This document shows positions 59,368 through 64,000 of a stretch of DNA of 64,000 bases, piece by piece. The stretch comes from Rhodobacter calidifons. GTDB taxonomy: Bacteria > Pseudomonadota > Alphaproteobacteria > Rhodobacterales > Rhodobacteraceae. Under the pieces are notes generated by a model. That model had not been told where the DNA came from and did no database searches. It saw only the letters and a list, made by a program, of their open reading frames with translations. Location of the stretch: NCBI RefSeq assembly GCF_011174775.1, contig NZ_JAANHS010000003.1, positions 282,389-346,388 of the forward strand, in the 5' to 3' direction. Both the position numbers and the translations under genes were made by a program. Numbering within the stretch: position 1 is the stretch's first letter; every line of letters begins with the position of its first letter.

Positions 59368-61559
59368 GGCTGTACGAACGCTTCGCCGACAAGGGCTATC
59401 ACAGCAGCATCGCCACGACCTTCGGTATCGATTTCGATGCCTACGACAACATCGTACTGCCACGCATCCGGGGGGCCGGTTGTCGCAACAACATGGTCCT
59501 CGCTGACGCACGCATGCTGACTCACGCACTTGGCGTAGCCTCGCCGCTGCCAAGGCAAGCGGGAAGACTCTACACCGCCTCTGGAGCGCAAGTTGCGGGC
59601 CTTTTTCACCCAAAGCTGTTCTTGCAGATCGGACGTCAGGGTGGTCGCCTGTTTATCGGGTTTGCCAACCTGACGGCAGCAGGCCTCGCTGGAAATCTAG
59701 AACTCGTTACGCTTCTCACCTCTGGAGTTGAAGATGACGGCGCGCAGCGTCTGATCGCCCAAGCCTATCGCTACCTCTCCAGCCTTATCGATCCGGCTGA
59801 CCCGATGCTTCCGACGCAGTTCGAATGGATGCTCGCCCGCGCTGCTTGGTTGCGTTCTGCAGCACCTGCCGAGGGACCTGTCGAGCTTGGCGATGGAACA
59901 CGGGCAGCGCTCCTACTGTCAAACTCAGCCGAGGGCATAGGCGCCCGCTTCGCCCGCGAGATCGACGGCGAAGTGAAACGCTTGATCGTGATCAGCCCCT
60001 ATTGGGATGAGCGGCTCGGAGCCTTGTCGGCTCTTGCTGAGCGGCTTCGCCCACGGGCAATCGCTGCGCTCATCGACACAGACGCCGGGTTGTTCCCGCG
60101 GGATGCGACAGGGAGCATCTCCGGCATTACGCTCTATCGCCGGGACGGCTTTGGGGGCAGTCGCTTCATCCATGCCAAAGCTCTGATCGCGCAAACCGAT
60201 ACGGCGGACCACCTCCTGATCGGCAGCGCGAACTGCACGATTGCAGCTCTTGGCACCGGGAACGCATCAGGCTCCAACAGCGAGGCAAGCCTATATCGGC
60301 AGCTGCCGCCCGGTCGGGCTGTTTCGGAATTGGGGCTGGAGAAAGTGCTCACGCCCGAGAGGCGAATTGAGGTTGAGGAACTGCCGCCGCTGCACGTCGA
60401 AGACGACATCCCGTTCGACGCCCTCTCGCAGAGTCACCCGGGCATTTTCGCGGTTCACGGCGACACACTGAGCTGGCGACCAGCTGCGCATGTCGGCACA
60501 CACGAGGCATATGAAGTCGAATTGCTGGCTGCTTCCGGCGCGCCGCTGGTCAGCAACCCCACACGACTCGAAGGTGCTGATCATCGGAGGATCCGCTTCC
60601 AGATTGAGGCAACAATTGACCTTCCGGCCTTCGCACGACTGATCGGGCCGCAGGAGTTCACGCCAGGGATCATCACGCACATCGATGCCCTGCAGATCGC
60701 AATTCGCGAAACACACTCACGACAAACGGAGAATGCGCTCGCTCAGCTGGACGGCGAAACAGAAGCCACCCTCGGACAAGCTTGCAGGTTCTTCCCGTGG
60801 AGGGCGATGCCAACAGTTGGCCCTACGTTCGGTCCGCAGCGCCGCCGTGGACGGCAGGCGCGGCACAGCGCTCATCCAGTTCTCGGCCCGTCCGGAGGTG
60901 GATCCGGTCTGGCAGGACGTCCTGGCGGGCATCCTGCGGCACGTCTCGGTCGGCTACTCGGTCGAAGATTGGGCCGATACCACCGAGAACGGCGCGCGCG
61001 TGCTGACCGCCGTGCGCTGGACCCCTCACGAGATTTCCCTATTGCCGACGCCCGCCGACCCCGGCGCCCAATTTCGCATGGAGACAGAGATGACCGAGCC
61101 GACCACCACCCCGGCGCCGCCCGAGGCACAGAAGGAAACGCGCGCCGAGGCCAATGCCGAGATCCGCTCCATCGCCCGCATCGCCGGGCGGGACCAGTCC
61201 TGGATCGACGGCCAGATCGACGGAGGCGCCGATCCCGACACCGCACGCCGCGCCGCCTTCTAGGCGCTGGCCAAGCGCAGCGCCCCTGCGATCCGCACCG
61301 AACAGATCCGCGTCGAGATGGGCGAGAGCCAAGACGATCCCGCGCTCCGCGCCAGGCAGATGAGCGAGGCGCTGTACGCCCGGATCAACCCGCGCCACGA
61401 GCTTTCCGAGCCCGCCCGGCGCTATGCCTACTCGACCCCGGTCGACATGGCGAAGGAGCTGCTGACCCTGCGCGGCGAGTCCACCATGGCGCTGTCGCCG
61501 GCGACCCTCGTGACCCGCGCGCTGCACACCACCTCCGACTTCCCGATCATCCTCGGTGA
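59364..61559 (+). CDS. Phospholipase-D-fold protein, C-terminus replaced by phage-derived DNA
   Basis: The genuine part is residues 1 to about 472 (to about 60780). Two HxK motifs are present: GLFHPKLFLQIG with a downstream LFIGFANLTAAGLAGN (His82, Lys84), and FIHAKALIAQ with LLIGSANCTIAAL (His270, Lys272). Two such half-sites make a PLD-type phosphodiesterase or nuclease active site. After ETEATLGQ the frame runs on for about 260 residues of Arg/Pro-rich sequence that is antiphase to a phage protease frame, so the natural end is lost. The gene is coupled to the disrupted gene upstream. PLD-fold proteins occur in several defence systems; no system is named here. Confidence 0.7.
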   Translation: MRLYERFADKGYHSSIATTFGIDFDAYDNIVLPRIRGAGCRNNMVLADARMLTHALGVASPLPRQAGRLYTASGAQVAGLFHPKLFLQIGRQGGRLFIGFANLTAAGLAGNLELVTLLTSGVEDDGAQRLIAQAYRYLSSLIDPADPMLPTQFEWMLARAAWLRSAAPAEGPVELGDGTRAALLLSNSAEGIGARFAREIDGEVKRLIVISPYWDERLGALSALAERLRPRAIAALIDTDAGLFPRDATGSISGITLYRRDGFGGSRFIHAKALIAQTDTADHLLIGSANCTIAALGTGNASGSNSEASLYRQLPPGRAVSELGLEKVLTPERRIEVEELPPLHVEDDIPFDALSQSHPGIFAVHGDTLSWRPAAHVGTHEAYEVELLAASGAPLVSNPTRLEGADHRRIRFQIEATIDLPAFARLIGPQEFTPGIITHIDALQIAIRETHSRQTENALAQLDGETEATLGQACRFFPWRAMPTVGPTFGPQRRRGRQARHSAHPVLGPSGGGSGLAGRPGGHPAARLGRLLGRRLGRYHRERRARADRRALDPSRDFPIADARRPRRPISHGDRDDRADHHPGAARGTEGNARRGQCRDPLHRPHRRAGPVLDRRPDRRRRRSRHRTPRRLLGAGQAQRPCDPHRTDPRRDGREPRRSRAPRQADERGAVRPDQPAPRAFRARPALCLLDPGRHGEGAADPARRVHHGAVAGDPRDPRAAHHLRLPDHPR

Positions 61560-61785
61560 CACGGTGGGCCGCGTGCTGCGCGACGCCTACCAGGCCGCGC
61601 CCTCGGGCATCCGCCGCCTCGGCCGCCAGACCACGGCGCGGGACTTCCGCGCGGTGAACAAGATCATGCTCACCTACGCGAGCGACGGCGAGATGGCCAC
61701 CGCGCTCACAGACCTCAACCGGCAGATCGCAGGGGCGACCGAGCGCATCTCGGTCGTCCGCATCCAATCCTCGAAAGGGTTCTGA
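60830..61785 (+). pseudogene. Phage prohead protease-major capsid fusion remnant with amber codon
   Basis: In one frame the sequence reads GTALIQFSARPEVDPVWQDV, GILRHVSVGYSVEDW and LTAVRWTPHEISLLPTPADP, the C-terminal part of an HK97-type prohead protease. An acidic linker follows (RSIARIAGRDQSWIDGQIDG). At 61261-61263 a TAG interrupts ARRAAF-ALAKRSAP, where GAG would restore the frame. The capsid part continues MALSPATLVTRALHTTSDFP and RQTTARDFRAVNK, then jumps to DGEMATALTDLNRQIAGA, which looks like the end of a small head-tail joining protein. It thus has a lost 5' end, one nonsense codon and one internal deletion. Confidence 0.65.
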
Positions 61786-61786
61786 G

Positions 61787-62130
61787 ATGAAGAACTACCT
61801 CCAGAAGGCCACATCGTCCGCGTCACGACGCCCGCGGGCGGCGTCGCCTCGGGCGACGCGCTGATCGTTGGCAGAATCTTCGGCATCGCCGCCTATTCCT
61901 CGACCGAGGGCGATTCGGTCGAGCTCTCCACCATCGGCGTGTTCCAGCTGCCGAAGGCCAGCGCCGCGGTGCTCGCCGTCGGCGGGCGCGTCGCATGGGA
62001 CAACACGGCGAAGGAAGTGACCACACCGGCCGCGGGACGCTTCCCTATCGGCGTGGCGGTGGAAGCGGCCGGGAACGGCGTCACCAGCGTCGCAGTGCGG
62101 CTGGATGGGGTGGCGACGGCAGCGGCGTGA
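61787..62130 (+). pseudogene. DUF2190 capsid cement protein, frameshifted
   Basis: The ATG at 61787 starts MKNYLQ, but the rest of the protein (EGHIVRVTTPAGGVASGDAL, GIAAYSSTEGDSVELSTIG, VGGRVAWDNTAKEVTTPAAG and GVAVEAAGNG) is in the next frame. Loss of one G after codon 6 (near 61804) explains it. DUF2190 proteins decorate phage capsids and normally follow the capsid gene, as here. Confidence 0.75.
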
Positions 62131-62239
62131 TCGCGCGGGCAAATCGCGTTGGCGGCTACAACGCGTTCGCTTTTCTGGTTTCGGCTGCCATTCCTCAATC
62201 CTACTCTGGGCCCGGCAGACGAATCTTTCGGGCCTTTTC

Positions 62240-63454
62240 ATGGACGGCGGAACGACACGAACGGCAAAGGACCTCTCCCGCGAGGAGCTCTATGCGCTCG
62301 TATGGGAACGGCCGCTCAATCGTGTCGGCCCGGAACTTGGTCTCGACGGCCCGCGTCTCGCCAAGCTCTGCGCCAAGCGCCAGGTGCCCTATCCGCCTCC
62401 GGGATATTGGCAGAAGAAGGCTGTCGGCCGCGCCCCTGCTCCCACGCCTTTGCCCGCGGAAGAGGTGGTTCCCCTAAAGGAACTCGCCCCTCGGACATCG
62501 CGCACCCCGCGGCCAACCGCCGTAGCATCAAAGAAGTCTCCGGCGGTGGCGCGGCCGAATGAGGCACGCGCACCTGAACCTCCGTCCATCATAGACGCCA
62601 AGGAGACCGAGAAGGACGATGGGCTGGATCCGCTCGACGGGCTGCATCCGAAGATCAAGGCATGGATCGCGGAGCACAAGCGAGAGCAGAAGGAGCGTGC
62701 GCAGGAAAACCGGCGACGGAGGAACGACATCTGGTCCTGGGGCAAGTCCCTCCTGGACGATCTCACACCGCGCGATCTGTATCGCTTCAGGGCCAGCAGC
62801 TCGCTCTGCCGCGCCGTCGAGGCGGCGGGCGGCCGCGTCAAGGAGGCCGACATTCACGGCAAGCTGACCTTCACCGTCGGAGGGCGAGACATCGAGTGCA
62901 TGGTGAAGGAGAAGATGTCTCGGCCGATCAAGCGACCGGAAGGTGAAGCCGCGAAGTGGACGGCATATCCGCATCACTACAATTCGGGGCTGACCTCATC
63001 GGGATTCCTCAGGGCGCAGATCAGCACATGGCTTCCGGGCGAGCAGCAGCAGTGGGTCGAGAGCCAGAGGAAGCCGTTCTCGCAATTGATCCCGGCAATC
63101 GTGGAAACGGTCGTGGCGAGCGTTCCACGCCTGATCGAGTGGGAGCGCAAACGCGAAGAGGACCGCCGTCGCTATCAGGAAGAGGAGCGGCGCCGGTGGG
63201 AGTTGCGGCGGCTCAAGGAGATCGATGACGCGCGCTGGACCCGCTTCCGGTCTGCGGCGACTAACTGGCAGGAGAAGCAGCTTCTCGATGCGTTCCTCAC
63301 TGAGCTTGAAGCGCGGCTGGCTTCCGAAGAGGATCATACCATCGGGGAGAAGACGACCACCGAGTGGCTTGACTGGGCGAAGGACCGTGCCGCGGAGTTC
63401 GATCCTTTTGCCGAGGGGCTGGCCGGGCTGTTTCGCGATGTGCAGCGTCCGTGA
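62240..63454 (+). CDS. Unknown cargo protein with N-terminal HTH-like motif and long coiled coil
   Basis: The protein has 404 residues and the frame is intact. The N-terminus LSREELYALVWERPLNRVG, then PRLAKLCAKRQVPYPPPGYW, is a helix-turn-helix-like module that recurs at the start of many mobile-element proteins. The middle is Pro/Lys-rich and then folded (WSWGKSLLDDLTPRDLYRFR and EAAKWTAYPHHYNSGLTSSG). The C-terminal third is a charged coiled coil (EWERKREEDRRRYQEEERRR). No catalytic motif is seen. It is the only clearly undamaged gene of the island's right half. Confidence 0.7.
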   Translation: MDGGTTRTAKDLSREELYALVWERPLNRVGPELGLDGPRLAKLCAKRQVPYPPPGYWQKKAVGRAPAPTPLPAEEVVPLKELAPRTSRTPRPTAVASKKSPAVARPNEARAPEPPSIIDAKETEKDDGLDPLDGLHPKIKAWIAEHKREQKERAQENRRRRNDIWSWGKSLLDDLTPRDLYRFRASSSLCRAVEAAGGRVKEADIHGKLTFTVGGRDIECMVKEKMSRPIKRPEGEAAKWTAYPHHYNSGLTSSGFLRAQISTWLPGEQQQWVESQRKPFSQLIPAIVETVVASVPRLIEWERKREEDRRRYQEEERRRWELRRLKEIDDARWTRFRSAATNWQEKQLLDAFLTELEARLASEEDHTIGEKTTTEWLDWAKDRAAEFDPFAEGLAGLFRDVQRP

Positions 63455-63695
63455 GGGCCCACCATGGTTCGGCGCCGCGCCGTGGGGCGTGTTCCCCCTC
63501 GGCATAGATCGCGTCCGTGATCCGCTTGAGCAGCGCGGCGTGGTCTGCGAGGGCCGTGACATGGCCCCAGTGCACGTCCCCGGGGCTGGCGAAGAAGTGG
63601 TCGTCGCTGGCGGCGCGGATGCGGTCGAGGGCCGCATCGATCTCGGCCTTGCGAGCGATGAAGGCGGCCAGTGCGGCGTCGTTGGTCTTGGGCAT
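63297..63695 (-). CDS. Small hypothetical protein, 3' end probably replaced
   Basis: The first about 75 residues look genuine (PKTNDAALAAFIARKAEIDA, RIRAASDDHFFASPGDVHWG and LLKRITDAIYAEGEHA): a helical, cytoplasmic protein of a kind often found near prophages and conjugative regions in this group. After GEHAPRRGAE the composition turns Arg/Pro-rich and the frame runs antisense into the 3' end of the 62240-63454 gene, so the natural stop was probably lost near 63475. Confidence 0.5.
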   Translation of the reverse strand: MPKTNDAALAAFIARKAEIDAALDRIRAASDDHFFASPGDVHWGHVTALADHAALLKRITDAIYAEGEHAPRRGAEPWWALTDAAHRETARPAPRQKDRTPRHGPSPSQATRWSSSPRWYDPLRKPAALQAQ

Positions 63696-63785
63696 GGGGC
63701 GGTCTCCCGTGGTGGTGTCGGGGACCATCAGGCTCGCGGGCGCGCCTCGATCAAGCGGAGAGTGCGGCGCGACTCGGCGCCATCC

Positions 63786-63830
63786 GTTGACACGGGCCGC
63801 TAGCGTTCTGTTGACACAGTGTTGACACGG
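63786..63830. repeat. Three GTTGACAC direct repeats beside tRNA-fMet
   Basis: GTTGACAC occurs at 63786, 63810 and 63821, the first and third followed by GGG. The spacing is 24 and 11 bp. They lie between the island's last gene and the tRNA terminator and might be recombinase arm sites or an island end. Confidence 0.45.
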
Positions 63831-63846
63831 GCGCGAAGCGCAAATG

Positions 63847-63864
63847 GCCTCCCGTTCGGGAGGC
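63847..63864 (-). terminator. Hairpin downstream of tRNA-fMet
   Basis: GCCTCCC and GGGAGGC form a perfect 7-bp stem with a GTTC loop (read on the plus strand), 30 bp past the tRNA 3' end on the minus strand. There is only a weak T-run, so it may act as a terminator or a processing stop. Confidence 0.5.
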
Positions 63865-63893
63865 TCTTAAGCGGCTGTATTCTTTGAGAGATT

Positions 63894-63970
<77 letters not shown>

Positions 63971-64000
63971 TCTGTTCCCGAGGGCTTTGTGCTGCGATCG

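Noticed and set aside
58061..60785. Assigning the unknown-PLD pair to DISARM, BREX or the Dpd system
   Set aside because: Helicase, methyltransferase, PglZ or TGT-like genes that define those systems are absent from the window.
61261..61263. Programmed stop readthrough or pyrrolysine in the capsid fusion
   Set aside because: The surrounding phage genes are also broken and a single GAG to TAG change explains it more simply.

Overview
The window looks like chromosomal DNA of a high-GC alphaproteobacterium, most likely order Rhodobacterales (Paracoccus/Rhodobacter-like). The support is: a GTTC-N7-GTTC LexA-type box, a short SRP RNA beside dnaX-ybaB-recR, an MbfA-type ferritin-VIT1 protein with an Irr-like box, coupled ftsEX-plsC, folC-accD, and many ATGA/GTGA start-stop overlaps. 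No rRNA, CRISPR array or complete prophage was seen.

Layout. 1-5.7 kb: DMT exporter tail, tRNA-Pro(CGG), then a minus-strand run (ornithine-cyclodeaminase-like, HAD, DMT exporter, coiled-coil membrane protein, CAP protein, S-formylglutathione hydrolase, AEC carrier). 6.1-9.7 kb: a Ser/Thr kinase, FHA protein and PP2C phosphatase. 9.7-12.5 kb: an iodotyrosine-deiodinase-like flavoprotein, MbfA, and a small secreted peptide plus TetR regulator with two matching palindromic operators. 12.5-25 kb: folC-accD, a molybdenum oxidoreductase with its cytochrome b, map, a MoCF-type protein, an OmpA protein, LysR, an EF-hand protein, a FadH-like enzyme and a creatinase-fold protein. 25-38.5 kb: SRP RNA, dnaX-GNAT-ybaB-recR, rsmD, a ferredoxin reductase, peroxiredoxin, ilvD, a zinc-ribbon protein and ftsE-ftsX-plsC. 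38.5-54.8 kb: gdx-accA, a GntR regulator, an OmpA lipoprotein, an Ada-like protein, nth-adenosine kinase, a C-terminally short dnaE2 with an SOS box, an oxidoreductase-SelD fusion convergent with mnmH, a DUF1287 protein, a fasciclin protein and argE.

From about 54.9 kb to the initiator tRNA at 63.9 kb the character changes. This is a decayed accessory island: a frameshifted DUF998 gene, a beheaded ferredoxin, a QueC-like fragment joined to a Fic AMPylator, an unknown gene, a two-gene module (unknown protein plus phospholipase-D-fold protein) whose first gene is split by a 407-bp IS256-derived element with a 9-bp target duplication, remnants of a phage head cluster (protease-capsid frame with an amber codon, frameshifted cement protein), and two further hypothetical genes. 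It reads as a graveyard of defence-like and phage genes.

Three families of intergenic repeats stand out, mostly between convergent genes: a paired perfect-palindrome element (12.43 and 16.36 kb), a GACGAG/GCCGAAGG element (21.3, 28.8, 31.8 and 38.4 kb), and a CCAAATA/GCCGGAGGC element (44.6 kb plus an inverted pair around 47.7-48.0 kb). They probably act as bidirectional terminators or REP-like sequences.
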